A DNA stretch of 64,000 nucleotides from Spirosoma sp. SC4-14 (GCF_037201965.1 NZ_CP147518.1:6317001-6381000), one strand, 5' to 3'; counted from the stretch's first letter, positions 41,473 to 48,648 are shown. Notes: generated by a model not told the origin, from the sequence alone. Numbers and translations are program-made.

Positions 41473-41979
41473 TTAATCCGATCCGACGGCTTCGCTCAGT
41501 GGCCGCAGGTTGCGCCCTTCTTCTGCATCATAGGGGAAAATCTCCAGGATTTTCGTTGTATTCACGTCCGTGATCTCGAAGGGATCGAGGGCGGTTTTCA
41601 GGCTCAACTCCACTCGTTCGTAAGCCTGTTTAGGATTCTCGCCATTCACGAGCATCACACTGGGCGATTTCTTCTGTTTTCCGGTCCGTTCGTCTTCAGT
41701 TATAAACATGGCCTTAACCTTATACCAGGTTTCGCCACCCTCTTCATGGTTGAAGACGTCAGCGAGTTTCATTCGAGAAATGCCTGTTACTTCAAAATCT
41801 GGCGTATTGGCCGGCACTACTTCGTAAAGCCGTTTTTCGGCTTCTGTGTAGCTGACAGCATCAATTAGATAGTGTTCTGTTACAGACTGCTGACGAATGA
41901 ACTGATCATTACGGGTTCCGACGTTTGCGTCGTCGATGGGTTGTTGGTAGCGGATTTTTCCGAGGAACCATTTAGGCAT
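41473..41979 (-). CDS. DUF4494 family protein
   Basis: The 168-residue protein matches the DUF4494 pattern found in Bacteroidota phages and conjugative elements: YLIDAVSYTEAEKRLYEV near residues 38-55, TWYKVKAMFITEDERTGKQK, then PSVMLVNGENPKQAYERVEL and a final TTKILEIFPYD. Function is unknown, but the family is common next to phage replication and DNA-modification genes. It is in the leftward early operon. Confidence 0.88.
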   Translation of the reverse strand: MPKWFLGKIRYQQPIDDANVGTRNDQFIRQQSVTEHYLIDAVSYTEAEKRLYEVVPANTPDFEVTGISRMKLADVFNHEEGGETWYKVKAMFITEDERTGKQKKSPSVMLVNGENPKQAYERVELSLKTALDPFEITDVNTTKILEIFPYDAEEGRNLRPLSEAVGSD

Positions 41980-42006
41980 TTCAATAAAAATTTAAAGGGT
42001 GAAAAA

Positions 42007-42246
42007 TTAGAGTAAGTCTGGATTGATCAGGCGGCTGCGCGATATGCGTCTGAAATGGGGAAGTCGCTTTTCGAAGTACCTGAGCGGTTCTGTGATTAGT
42101 ACAGGCTCGAAATGACCTCTAAGCTGAACGCGTACATAGGGAGTATCGCTGATGAAGCCAAAAATGTCGTTGATAGCCGTCAGCCCAAGTGCGGGCAGCA
42201 TAATGTATCCTGGCGGCTCTTTGTCACGTAATTGAGGATGCGCCAT
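42007..42246 (-). CDS. short LytTR-like DNA-binding protein
   Basis: The 79-residue protein has a C-terminal segment, INDIFGFISDTPYVRVQLRG, then PLRYFEKRLPHFRRISRSRL and INPDLL, which fits a LytTR domain's first two thirds (strand, "Y.R" strand, helix, "F.RI.RS.L.N"). The last strands of the LytTR fold would be missing, so this is a truncated or minimal version. It overlaps the upstream nuclease gene by 23 bases. It is the second LytTR-like gene in this prophage, next to early replication genes rather than tail genes. Confidence 0.72.
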   Translation of the reverse strand: MAHPQLRDKEPPGYIMLPALGLTAINDIFGFISDTPYVRVQLRGHFEPVLITEPLRYFEKRLPHFRRISRSRLINPDLL

Positions 42247-42637
42247 GTAAGTAATCGTTTACCTGTTGTTGAAATTCTTCGAACGTGCGGGGAATGATCA
42301 CCTGATAACCGAGCGCTCGCAGGTGAGCGTGTACAATGTGCTGCTGCGGAGATACGACACCCTTCACCGTTTTTAACTCAGCGAACAGACCGTAGTATTC
42401 AGAATTGGGAAACGGAATGATGGTATCGGGAAAGCCTGGCAATAGCCCTTCCTCAATCATCTTTCGGGCTTCGGCGGGTGAGCGATCGCCAGCGTTTGGA
42501 ATAGCCGCAATCATCAACTGCCGGTAGGTCATCCTGAACCAATCAATGCACAGGGTTTGCAGATTGTGTTCAACCTGATCGACATAATGCTTACGGAAAT
42601 CAGCAGCCGACATTTCGTTATTATTTTGCTTCTTCAT
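42224..42637 (-). CDS. VRR-NUC domain nuclease
   Basis: The 137-residue protein is a stand-alone VRR-NUC domain, a member of the PD-(D/E)XK nucleases. It contains IPNAGDRSPAEARKMIEEGL, then GFPDTIIP (Asp71) and AELKTVKG (Glu87, Lys89) followed by SPQQ (Gln98), the typical catalytic set. Such phage nucleases may resolve branched DNA during replication or packaging. It overlaps its neighbours on both sides and is coupled to the loader gene. Confidence 0.9.
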   Translation of the reverse strand: MKKQNNNEMSAADFRKHYVDQVEHNLQTLCIDWFRMTYRQLMIAAIPNAGDRSPAEARKMIEEGLLPGFPDTIIPFPNSEYYGLFAELKTVKGVVSPQQHIVHAHLRALGYQVIIPRTFEEFQQQVNDYLHGASSIT

Positions 42638-43484
42638 TCAACTGTCGTTTTAGGTAGTCATTCAAAAACAGGCGTTTGGCATAGGCTTCGATCCGTTTGT
42701 GATGGTCATAGCCGTATTCGCCAATCTGGGCAAGTTCTATGAGCCTTTCCAGTTGGGTACGTTTGCCGGGCTCCTGAATGGAGGTATTGGATTTTTCCCG
42801 CTCGAGTAGTTTGGGCAGTGCGGACTTGGCTTTACGGTAGAAATAGTCGGCCTGATCGTCATTGATTGTCAGTCTACCGTTTTGGTAAAGCCAATCAAAG
42901 ATCCCGTTGCCAGCATCGAAGTAGAACTTGCCCTCCCTTACCTCCGCTTTTGCCAGCTCCAGGGCATTTTCCATGAAAGCAGTTATTTCTTCTGGCGTCT
43001 GCTTCCTCTCGCTTTCGATGAGTAGTTGCTGGGCAAATACCCGGTTGACCTCCAGATCTTCCCGCAGATAGTTATTGTAAGCAGCTAGAACAATACCAAC
43101 GTGTTTGGGGGAAAGCAGAGAAAACAGTTCGTCGATTTTTAGGATACGCTGGCAGGCCAGGTTGTAAGCGGCAACAACTTCCTCGCAGGTTAGCTTCTCG
43201 CCATAATTCGCCTGTAGCCAGGCCGTACAGGCCGCTACTTCGGCAATGTGAATATCGAGGTCGCGTTCATCGAGTTTGATACCAAGTAGAATTGTTACCT
43301 CATTCCACATCGATTCTAACTGTTCGTCCGTCGCCTGACCGATCCGCGTTCCCTCTATTTTGGCCGACACGGCTAAGGCTGCCTGGGGGGATAAGGGCAA
43401 GCTTTTTACTTTGCTTACCTGAAATGCTGGTTCCTTTCTGGCCAGCACTATGGTTTGATTGCGTATTGCGAGTTGCTGGTTCAT
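42621..43484 (-). CDS. phage replication protein, possible helicase loader
   Basis: The 287-residue protein lies directly downstream of the replication initiator and overlaps it by 185 bases in another frame. It is helical and hydrophilic, with a central segment TCEEVVAAYNLACQRILKID and a C-terminal coiled-coil-like region (KRTQLERLIELAQIGEYGYD). A helicase loader is the usual second gene after an initiator with an internal origin (lambda O-P), so I infer that function from position only. The stop is within the nuclease gene start (17-base overlap). Confidence 0.65.
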   Translation of the reverse strand: MNQQLAIRNQTIVLARKEPAFQVSKVKSLPLSPQAALAVSAKIEGTRIGQATDEQLESMWNEVTILLGIKLDERDLDIHIAEVAACTAWLQANYGEKLTCEEVVAAYNLACQRILKIDELFSLLSPKHVGIVLAAYNNYLREDLEVNRVFAQQLLIESERKQTPEEITAFMENALELAKAEVREGKFYFDAGNGIFDWLYQNGRLTINDDQADYFYRKAKSALPKLLEREKSNTSIQEPGKRTQLERLIELAQIGEYGYDHHKRIEAYAKRLFLNDYLKRQLNEEAK

Positions 43485-44316
43485 TTTGTTGTTTTTGTTG
43501 GTCTTTGAGATAGCCTGGGTACCAGTTTTCCAATCGGGACTTCAAAATGAATTTGTCCTGAGTGTACCAGAGCTCCTGTCCGATGTGCGCTGAGTTCGTT
43601 GCGTTGTCGACCTTCGCCGTCCACTTTTCCAGAAAATTGACGTACATCTCGACTGGGTACTTATCAGGATTATCGCGAATGAATCGCTTCACGAGTTCCT
43701 GCAACTTCCCGTCGCCGTACTTCTTTTTGGGGGAAAGGGGGGCGGCCGCAACAGGGGGGGTTGGGGGCTTTTCTTCAGCCGGTAGGTTTGATTGATTCAT
43801 TCCAACCGCTTCGCCCGCACCAGAGGAGGAAGAGGAAGCTATAGGGTTCTCTTCAGAGTTCTCTATTAGTTCTCTATCCTTATATAAGCTATCAGGAATT
43901 TCCTTATAGGGTCTAAGGTTTTTCCTTATAGGGTCTAAGGAATTTCCTGATAGTGGCATATCGCTTTCTGAAGGACTATAAGGAAATTCCTTATAGTCAC
44001 TATCAGCTTTTTCCTTATACCGATCTGCCTTGTTTTTGTATGGTATAAGGATTTTCCTTATAGGCTGGATCGTACGTAGATTTTTCTTTTCGGGAAAGAT
44101 TTTCGTACTGATCAGTCCGGCTTTTTCCAACGTCCGAACCAGGTCTGAGACCGTTTGCGGGTGTATGTCGATGGCCTGCGACAATTCTTTGTTGCTGTCC
44201 ACGCAAATGCCAGCCGGATTCATACCAGCCCGGTAACAGATCCGGGCTAGTAGAAACCGTTCCGCTGGTGTACGCTTGAGCGCCATTATTTCCTCATCAA
44301 TCCACAGGCTATCCAC
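43300..44316 (-). CDS. replication initiator with internal origin
   Basis: The 338-residue product starts with a winged-helix-like domain (residues 1-80, LKRTPAERFLLARICYRAGM; LSQAIDIHPQTVSDLVRTLE; KAGLIST), typical of phage replication initiators of the O type. Residues 85-155 are encoded by a DNA repeat array and have repeated PYK/RYKE units. The remainder is disordered (SSSSGAGEAVGMNQS; KPPTPPVAAAPLSPKKK) and then a second helical domain (KLQELVKRFIRDNPDKYPVE; NFLEKWTAKVDNA). The last ~60 residues overlap the next gene in another frame. The repeat array inside the gene is a candidate replication origin, as in lambda. Confidence 0.82.
   Translation of the reverse strand: MDSLWIDEEIMALKRTPAERFLLARICYRAGMNPAGICVDSNKELSQAIDIHPQTVSDLVRTLEKAGLISTKIFPEKKNLRTIQPIRKILIPYKNKADRYKEKADSDYKEFPYSPSESDMPLSGNSLDPIRKNLRPYKEIPDSLYKDRELIENSEENPIASSSSSGAGEAVGMNQSNLPAEEKPPTPPVAAAPLSPKKKYGDGKLQELVKRFIRDNPDKYPVEMYVNFLEKWTAKVDNATNSAHIGQELWYTQDKFILKSRLENWYPGYLKDQQKQQNEPATRNTQSNHSAGQKGTSISGKQSKKLALIPPGSLSRVGQNRGNADRSGDGRTVRIDVE
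43877..44062. other. iteron array, candidate phage replication origin
   Basis: Within the initiator gene, TCCTTATA or a one-mismatch form occurs in direct orientation at 43877, 43901, 43923, 43945 (TCCTGATA), 43988, 44012 and 44055, and in the opposite orientation at 43977 and 44044, with an inverted one-mismatch copy at 43890. Two copies lie in 20-bp units repeated with 22-bp period (43899-43918 and 43921-43940). Two copies form an almost perfect 25-bp palindrome at 43974-43998. The same DNA is read in different frames in the protein (RPYKEIP versus DPIRKNL), showing selection on DNA. This layout is that of initiator-binding iterons. Confidence 0.8.
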
Positions 44317-44329
44317 AAGAAATTCAGAA

Positions 44330-44461
44330 TTAATAGACTAAGCCTCCGGGAACCAGCCGATTGTAGTCAGCCAGAAACACAAAGAGGCCATAGAGGAGCA
44401 AACCAGCCCAGCCAATAATCATGGCCCAGGCGAAGGCCGAAAAGGTAGAGGACTGTTTCAT
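44330..44461 (-). CDS. 43-residue membrane peptide
   Basis: A 44-codon frame (ATG complementary to 44459-44461) encodes one membrane segment, FAWAMIIGWAGLLLYGLFVF, with short polar ends. It overlaps the upstream gene by ATGA and lies 13 bases before the initiator gene. A small early membrane protein; function unknown. Confidence 0.6.
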   Translation of the reverse strand: MKQSSTFSAFAWAMIIGWAGLLLYGLFVFLADYNRLVPGGLVY

Positions 44462-44583
44462 AGGAATGCCTGAGAAAGAAGCCGTAATTCAAGTCGGTAC
44501 CATTCGCGTATTTCTCGACGTATACGTTCGGCTTCGGCCTTTTCTTCTTTGAGTTTGGCGTGGTTACGTCGACGGATCTTCAT
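44458..44583 (-). CDS. 41-residue basic helical peptide
   Basis: Starting at ATG 44583, the 42-codon frame encodes MKIRRRNHAKLKEEKAEAER and a continuing charged helix ending SQAFL. It overlaps genes at both ends by ATGA (44458-44461 and 44580-44583), which supports its reality. The highly charged helix resembles small phage regulatory peptides; function unknown. Confidence 0.55.
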   Translation of the reverse strand: MKIRRRNHAKLKEEKAEAERIRREIREWYRLELRLLSQAFL

Positions 44584-44699
44584 CGGGATATGTTGTTAAA
44601 TCCGTGAGAATCCAGCCAGTTGAAAAGCATCAGGAGCGCGATTGCGCCTATGAACAGAATCGCGCAGTGCAGCAGGGAGGTCTTCCAGTTATTTTTCAT
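44580..44699 (-). CDS. 39-residue membrane peptide
   Basis: A 40-codon frame (ATG complementary to 44697-44699) encodes MKNNWKTSLLHCAILFIGAI followed by ALLMLFNWLD and a polar tail. One membrane segment is predicted. It overlaps the upstream stop by ATGA and the next start by ATGA. Together with its two neighbours it forms a run of three micro-proteins. Function unknown. Confidence 0.58.
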   Translation of the reverse strand: MKNNWKTSLLHCAILFIGAIALLMLFNWLDSHGFNNISR

Positions 44700-45154
44700 G
44701 CGGCCACCTCCTCTCTTGCTTTTTGCAGGGCAAGCCGACGGCGGTAGATGGTGCCAGCCAGTTCTAGGGTAGGGGCAAAAATTTTAGTATCCGAAATTCG
44801 CTGTGGCCGAGATCCCCGCTCGTAAGCCCACTCTTCCGCAATGGCAGCGAATAGCTTGTTGGTGAGGGTAATGACTTCCAGATCACTATTCAGGTCCTCC
44901 AGAAAGCCAATGAAACGTAACTCCCGAATTGTTTTCATGACCTCAACAATCCGGTATCGCCCCTGGGGAATATTAGCCATCACCTCATCAATAGAGAAGC
45001 CATTCAGATCGTGAGTCAAAGGCAAAAAATGGCCTCGCCCCTTCTGATGATCTTTGGCGGCCTGACAGCAGGCTTTAAGAACAATTTTCAGCCTATCGCG
45101 ATCGCCAGGTTCGGTAGGGCGATTAAACAGGTACTCCACTCTGGATATATTCAT
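44696..45154 (-). CDS. phage early protein
   Basis: The 152-residue product is helical and charged (RDRLKIVLKACCQAAKDHQK, IVEVMKTIRELRFIGFLEDL, LAGTIYRRRLALQKAREEVA). A winged-helix-like core is conceivable (YRIVEVMKTIRELRFIGFLE, with strand-like ITLTNKLF). No family recognised. It is the second gene of the right early operon. Confidence 0.65.
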   Translation of the reverse strand: MNISRVEYLFNRPTEPGDRDRLKIVLKACCQAAKDHQKGRGHFLPLTHDLNGFSIDEVMANIPQGRYRIVEVMKTIRELRFIGFLEDLNSDLEVITLTNKLFAAIAEEWAYERGSRPQRISDTKIFAPTLELAGTIYRRRLALQKAREEVAA

Positions 45155-45203
45155 GACAGCAAGGTTTAGGCCCGGTTGTAAGCCGGGCCGGGTTAGGTAT
45201 GGG

Positions 45204-45566
45204 TTAGAGCAGTGAGCAGTAGTCCGCTATGAGCGTTTGGGGAATTGTAAGGGCTGGCTGTTGGGCTTTGAGTGAAGCCGATTTCTTCGTGCGGCATATT
45301 GAAATATGCGGCTGTAGCGTATTGCAGTTGATCTCTATGCGTTCCAGAATACCCGACCCTAAATCATTTACCGGCAGAGTAAACGGCATAGGCAGGGTAA
45401 CCGTCGTTTTCATCGTTGGCGTAAGCGAATGGATCGTCGCCAGACCGTCTTCAATTGTGTAAACGGCTACCTGCTTAGTCTCGAAATCATAATCCCAGCG
45501 GCCGCAAACTTTTTCGACATTGGCGGAATCACCGTAAAGAGCAAGGAGAATCGTGTTCGTTTTCAT
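45204..45566 (-). CDS. phage early protein, first gene of the right early operon
   Basis: The 120-residue product begins MKTNTILLALYGDSANVEKV and has beta segments (VAVYTIEDGLATIHSLTPTM; TTVTLPMPFTLPVNDLGSGI). It starts 12 bases after the conserved promoter/operator at 45578. No domain recognised. Being the first gene after the regulated early promoter, it may be a host take-over or regulatory factor. Confidence 0.65.
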   Translation of the reverse strand: MKTNTILLALYGDSANVEKVCGRWDYDFETKQVAVYTIEDGLATIHSLTPTMKTTVTLPMPFTLPVNDLGSGILERIEINCNTLQPHISICRTKKSASLKAQQPALTIPQTLIADYCSLL

Positions 45567-45577
45567 AATTTTGTTGC

Positions 45578-45647
45578 GTTGTTAAACTACATCGTAAAAT
45601 TGCAAACTGTTCGTTTTATTTGCAAGTCAAATTGCAAAAAAATATTT
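45578..45647 (-). promoter_or_regulatory. early promoter/operator, copy 2 (drives 45566 leftward)
   Basis: This segment is the near-identical second copy of 3093-3160: shared blocks GTTGTTAAACTAC, GTAAAATTGCAAA, GTTCGTTT.AT.TGCAAG and TCAAATTGCAAAAA. Read leftward, an upstream TTTG and a GTTTG box about 17 bases further on fit the Bacteroidota promoter layout. TTGCAA half-sites match the inverted repeat near the repressor gene, so repressor control is inferred. Confidence 0.72.
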
Positions 45648-45657
45648 CAGTTTGTAC

Positions 45658-46026
45658 TTACACTGTAGCGCTGGTCCGGCCAATACGTTTCGTTTTGGTC
45701 GGATTTTTTTTTGAATTTTTGTCTGTTAACGCAATCAGAATACGGCGCTCAGCGGCTTTCGGCTCAATTTTTTTTGCCATTAGATAAGCTCTAATGGAAT
45801 AGATACAATAAAAAGGTCGATCGCCCTGATAGCGAAAGGTCAGCTCGCCTGCTAAATGAATACGACGCAGGGTTTCATGGGATACATCCAGCGCCTGCAT
45901 CGTCTGGGTACGATCCAGCCAGGCAACCTGCACTAATAAGGAACGAAGAAAATTAAGCTCATCTACCTGGGACAGAACCAACTCTTTCAGCTCTTCAAAT
46001 TCTTTATAATCAACAACTTGTAGCAT
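45658..46026 (-). CDS. small HTH phage regulator
   Basis: The 122-residue protein contains a helix-turn-helix-like segment after a helical start: LDRTQTMQALDVSHETLRRI, HLAGELTFRYQGDRPFYCI and SIRAYLMAKKI, characteristic of MerR/excisionase-type DNA-binding domains (helix-turn-helix followed by a wing). It overlaps the neighbouring small HTH gene by 17 bases and its 3' end lies just before the copy-2 operator region. It may be a Cro/CII-type early regulator or an excisionase. Confidence 0.72.
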   Translation of the reverse strand: MLQVVDYKEFEELKELVLSQVDELNFLRSLLVQVAWLDRTQTMQALDVSHETLRRIHLAGELTFRYQGDRPFYCIYSIRAYLMAKKIEPKAAERRILIALTDKNSKKNPTKTKRIGRTSATV

Positions 46027-46297
46027 CCTGTATTAATTGTTTCGCTAATTCAAGCCGTTTTTCTCCTCGTTCCAGCTTCGCTTTTTGGTATGCTTTAATA
46101 CCCGCCAAAATTTGTTCCTCTGATTTTTCGCTCACTGGCTTCCTCCGAGCGTAGTCATAAATCGTCGTATGGGAGGCCTGGCAATAATCGGCTAATGCTT
46201 GCACCGATATCTTTCGAATCGTTTCCTGAATCCGGGTAAACGTTTCTAAGTCCTGCTGTGTTGGGGACAATTCGGCCGTTACTCTTCCTCGTCTCAT
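46010..46297 (-). CDS. small HTH phage regulator, Cro-like position
   Basis: The start is placed at ATG 46297 (MRRGRVTAELSPT), giving 95 residues; a longer in-frame start at 46399 would run through the inverted-repeat operator and is unlikely. The core QDLETFTRIQETIRKISVQA followed by LADYCQASHTTIYDYARRKP is a typical helix-turn-helix. Divergent from the S24 repressor across the operator, it holds the position of Cro. The next gene overlaps its 3' end. Confidence 0.75.
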   Translation of the reverse strand: MRRGRVTAELSPTQQDLETFTRIQETIRKISVQALADYCQASHTTIYDYARRKPVSEKSEEQILAGIKAYQKAKLERGEKRLELAKQLIQDATSC

Positions 46298-46305
46298 TGT
46301 TGTAT

Positions 46306-46411
46306 TTGTAATTTTATTTGCAAATTGACCGTATATCCATCGTATGAACCATTCTTCAATGGAATTGCAATTATACCAAATAGTACGAACAATTTGCAAA
46401 TAAAATTACAA
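46306..46411. promoter_or_regulatory. divergent operator with 21-bp perfect inverted repeat
   Basis: Arms at 46306-46326 and 46391-46411 are exact reverse complements over 21 bp and are 64 bp apart; each contains TTGCAAAT/ATTTGCAA plus an AT-rich flank. A third TTGCAA occurs in between (46364-46369). The arms sit just upstream of the divergent Cro-like gene and repressor gene, as lambda OR does. Similar TTGCAA elements occur at 3093-3160 and 45578-45647. Confidence 0.82.
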
Positions 46412-46417
46412 TAAATT

Positions 46418-47377
46418 GTGCAAAACCCGAGCAACCTGTTAGAAGTGCCCCATCATATTCCAAACTCCGATCGAAAAGAGCGGCTGAAAACAGTGCTGAA
46501 AATGCATTTTGACAATAAAGCCCTTACGATGTCTGAGAAAACCGGGCTTTCGACTCCCGATGTCTCCAGGCTTCTTTCGGATAAGTATAAACTTCGTGCA
46601 CGCCTACAAAAATTTGAACTCATAAAGAATATTACAGGCGTATCGGTCGACTGGCTTGAATCGGGCAAGGCGCCAATGTATCTCGATGATGATGCCCGGT
46701 CAAAACCTCGCCCGACGGATAGTGAGTTATTTGCCAAATTCATGGCGACCTCACCTGTAGGGATTAATGAACTGGCCAGGCGGATGAATCGGAGCCCGTC
46801 AACGGTCAGTAGTTATCAGGAACCGACACGGATACTATCCGAAGATATTAAAACGGAAATTGTCGCTGGGCTCGGTGTTTCCTATGATGAGGTATTTGGC
46901 CGTGGTGTACGTCGTGACTTAGTACCTGGCGAACCTATCGATGAGATTGAGTATGTAGAACTGCCCATGGTGCCCCTTAAAGTTCGTGGCGGCTCTGACG
47001 TGGCCAGATACTGGCAGAATCCTACCCAAACGTATCGCATTCCAAAAAAAGATATTCCACCCGGTCCGCCACGTGATTGGTGGATCATCGAGGTCAATGG
47101 TGACAGCATGGGTGACAGATTACCTTCGGGCTCCCGAGTTCTGGCCTATCGGTTGTCCAAAGAAAGCGACTGGCGGCTTGCTCCCGCTCGTGTGTGGGCG
47201 ATTCAATATGGAGAGGAATTTGTCATTAAGCGCGTAAGGGCGAATAATCTGGAACGCGACAAGGGCCTGCTCCTATATTCTGATAACCCGCCACCAGATC
47301 CATTCTTTGTAGCCGCCGAGGATATTCACCAAATCTGGATTGTCAGGAAAAGATTTATTGAAGACGAAGTATACTAG
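46418..47377 (+). CDS. double-HTH S24-family phage repressor
   Basis: Start is GTG 46418 (first ATG at 46502 would cut off part of the first HTH). Residues 20-85 hold one helix-turn-helix (KTVLKMHFDNKALTMSEKTG; STPDVSRLLSDKYKLR) and residues 105-160 a second (FAKFMATSPVGINELARRMN; RSPSTVSSYQEPTR). The C-terminal S24 protease/LexA-like domain has VNGDSM with Ser230 and VIKRV with Lys271, the expected Ser-Lys dyad separated by 41 residues. The protein would bind the TTGCAA operators and be inactivated by RecA-stimulated self-cleavage on induction. A clear Ala-Gly cleavage site was not seen; the corresponding region reads KVRGGSD (near 188-194). Confidence 0.85.
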   Translation: MQNPSNLLEVPHHIPNSDRKERLKTVLKMHFDNKALTMSEKTGLSTPDVSRLLSDKYKLRARLQKFELIKNITGVSVDWLESGKAPMYLDDDARSKPRPTDSELFAKFMATSPVGINELARRMNRSPSTVSSYQEPTRILSEDIKTEIVAGLGVSYDEVFGRGVRRDLVPGEPIDEIEYVELPMVPLKVRGGSDVARYWQNPTQTYRIPKKDIPPGPPRDWWIIEVNGDSMGDRLPSGSRVLAYRLSKESDWRLAPARVWAIQYGEEFVIKRVRANNLERDKGLLLYSDNPPPDPFFVAAEDIHQIWIVRKRFIEDEVY

Positions 47378-47379
47378 TC

Positions 47380-48648
47380 ATGAGCCGTCCAACTATCCGT
47401 TTTTGTCTGAAGGCAGAACCCAACCGTCATGGCAATCACGTTGTACGGCTCCGCATTACTTCCCAGCGAGTTAGTCGATTTATTGCCACAACGGTTGAAA
47501 TAAAACCGAATCAACTCAATCCAAGACCAAGCCCAGAAAACAGAAACTGGATTCGGTCAACTCCATTTAAAGAAGAATACAACCTGGCGCTTGATGTGCT
47601 GTGGAAGCGGGCGGTTGCTGTGATCAGCGATGTAGATCACACGGCGACCGCCGAACAGATCAAGGAGCGGATATTAGCCTTAATCTCGGATGAGGCCCCT
47701 AAACCCTTAGTCGAACCCGTCGATTTTATTGTCTATGCTGAAAGCTTCATCAAAAGGCGTGGCGAATCGGGCACTACGGATACCTATAAAAACGCAGTTG
47801 GTGCCTTTAAAAAGTTCTGCGGTAAGCCATCGCTGATGTTTGATGAAATAACAATGCTACTGCTAAAGGAGTGGCGAGCCTGGTTACAGCAAAAGTATAC
47901 AGGGAATACGCCGTGGCTTTACCACTTGCGAATGAAAACAATCGCCTTCGAAGCAGTTGAAGACCTGCCCGATCTGCCCAGTACGGCTTTTGCCGATGCA
48001 TTCCGGCGCGTAAAGATCCCCAAAAAGCGGACCGTCAAACAACGATTATATCCCGACGAAATTGAAAGGTTGGCCAACCTCGATTTAATGTGGAATAGCA
48101 GCTTACGACGAACCCGCGATACATCGCTACTGATGTATTATGCGCATGGTATGCGGGTGGGTGATGCGCTCAGGCTACGGGCTTCAAATTATGTGATTGT
48201 GACGGGCCCCAATGGTGAGGAGCAGCATCGGCTCATTTACACCATGACCAAAACCAAGAAGCCGAAAAACGTTTTGCTGCCACCGGTTGCCGTGGCTCTA
48301 TTGAAACCATACCGGGAGGCCTGCACCTCACCACAGGATACGCTTTTCCCGTTTCTGCGTCGCATTATCGACGCCGGTTATACTGAATATCGGTTTTCGC
48401 AGAAAGTCATCATTGCAGCCGTCCAAATGCGGGTTGATCTCCAGCGCCTGGCCAAAAAAGCCAAAATAGACAAACCGCTATCACCGCACGTTTTCAGGCA
48501 TAGCTTTGCGGACTTTGCCCGTCGATCCGGCTTGCCGGTTACGCGTATAAAAGATGCGCTGGGGCATGATCAACTGACGACAACGCAAGGATACATGGAA
48601 GACTTAGACCAATTGTCAGTCGATGAGGTCGCTGATTTATTCGATTAG
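47380..48648 (+). CDS. int: tyrosine recombinase / phage integrase
   Basis: The 422-residue protein follows the repressor by two bases and has the full integrase architecture: an N-terminal arm-type/SAM-like part (residues 1-105, with the RFIATTVEIKPNQLN region), a core-binding domain (residues 115-210, ESFIKRRGESGTTDTYKNAV) and a catalytic domain with Arg259 (HGMRVGD), Lys about 292, His370-x-x-Arg373 (SPHVFRHSF), His396 (LGHDQLTT) and nucleophile Tyr405. Closest in style to Bacteroidota phage/ICE tyrosine recombinases with SAM-like N-terminal domains. It directs integration/excision at an att site next to it, in the 166-base gap to pepP. Confidence 0.93.
   Translation: MSRPTIRFCLKAEPNRHGNHVVRLRITSQRVSRFIATTVEIKPNQLNPRPSPENRNWIRSTPFKEEYNLALDVLWKRAVAVISDVDHTATAEQIKERILALISDEAPKPLVEPVDFIVYAESFIKRRGESGTTDTYKNAVGAFKKFCGKPSLMFDEITMLLLKEWRAWLQQKYTGNTPWLYHLRMKTIAFEAVEDLPDLPSTAFADAFRRVKIPKKRTVKQRLYPDEIERLANLDLMWNSSLRRTRDTSLLMYYAHGMRVGDALRLRASNYVIVTGPNGEEQHRLIYTMTKTKKPKNVLLPPVAVALLKPYREACTSPQDTLFPFLRRIIDAGYTEYRFSQKVIIAAVQMRVDLQRLAKKAKIDKPLSPHVFRHSFADFARRSGLPVTRIKDALGHDQLTTTQGYMEDLDQLSVDEVADLFD

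Larger units (their letters stand above)
1..48648. mobile_element. siphovirus-like prophage (left end outside window)
   Basis: Contiguous phage modules run from the first base to a tyrosine integrase at the right: recombination, methylation, terminase, portal, capsid, tail chaperones, tape measure, fibres, lysis, replication, S24 repressor and integrase. Flanking genes from 48815 onward are ordinary chromosomal genes, so the right attachment site should lie between 48649 and 48814. The left end is not seen because leftward phage genes continue across position 1. A long tape measure and a G/GT-like frameshift pair argue for a long non-contractile tail (inference); no tail sheath was recognised. 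All essential modules look intact, so the element may be inducible. Confidence 0.93.

Noticed and set aside
46298..46399. Longer N-terminus for the Cro-like gene (start at 46399)
   Set aside because: The extra codons lie on the inverted-repeat operator and promoter region; ATG 46297 starts a normal small HTH protein.
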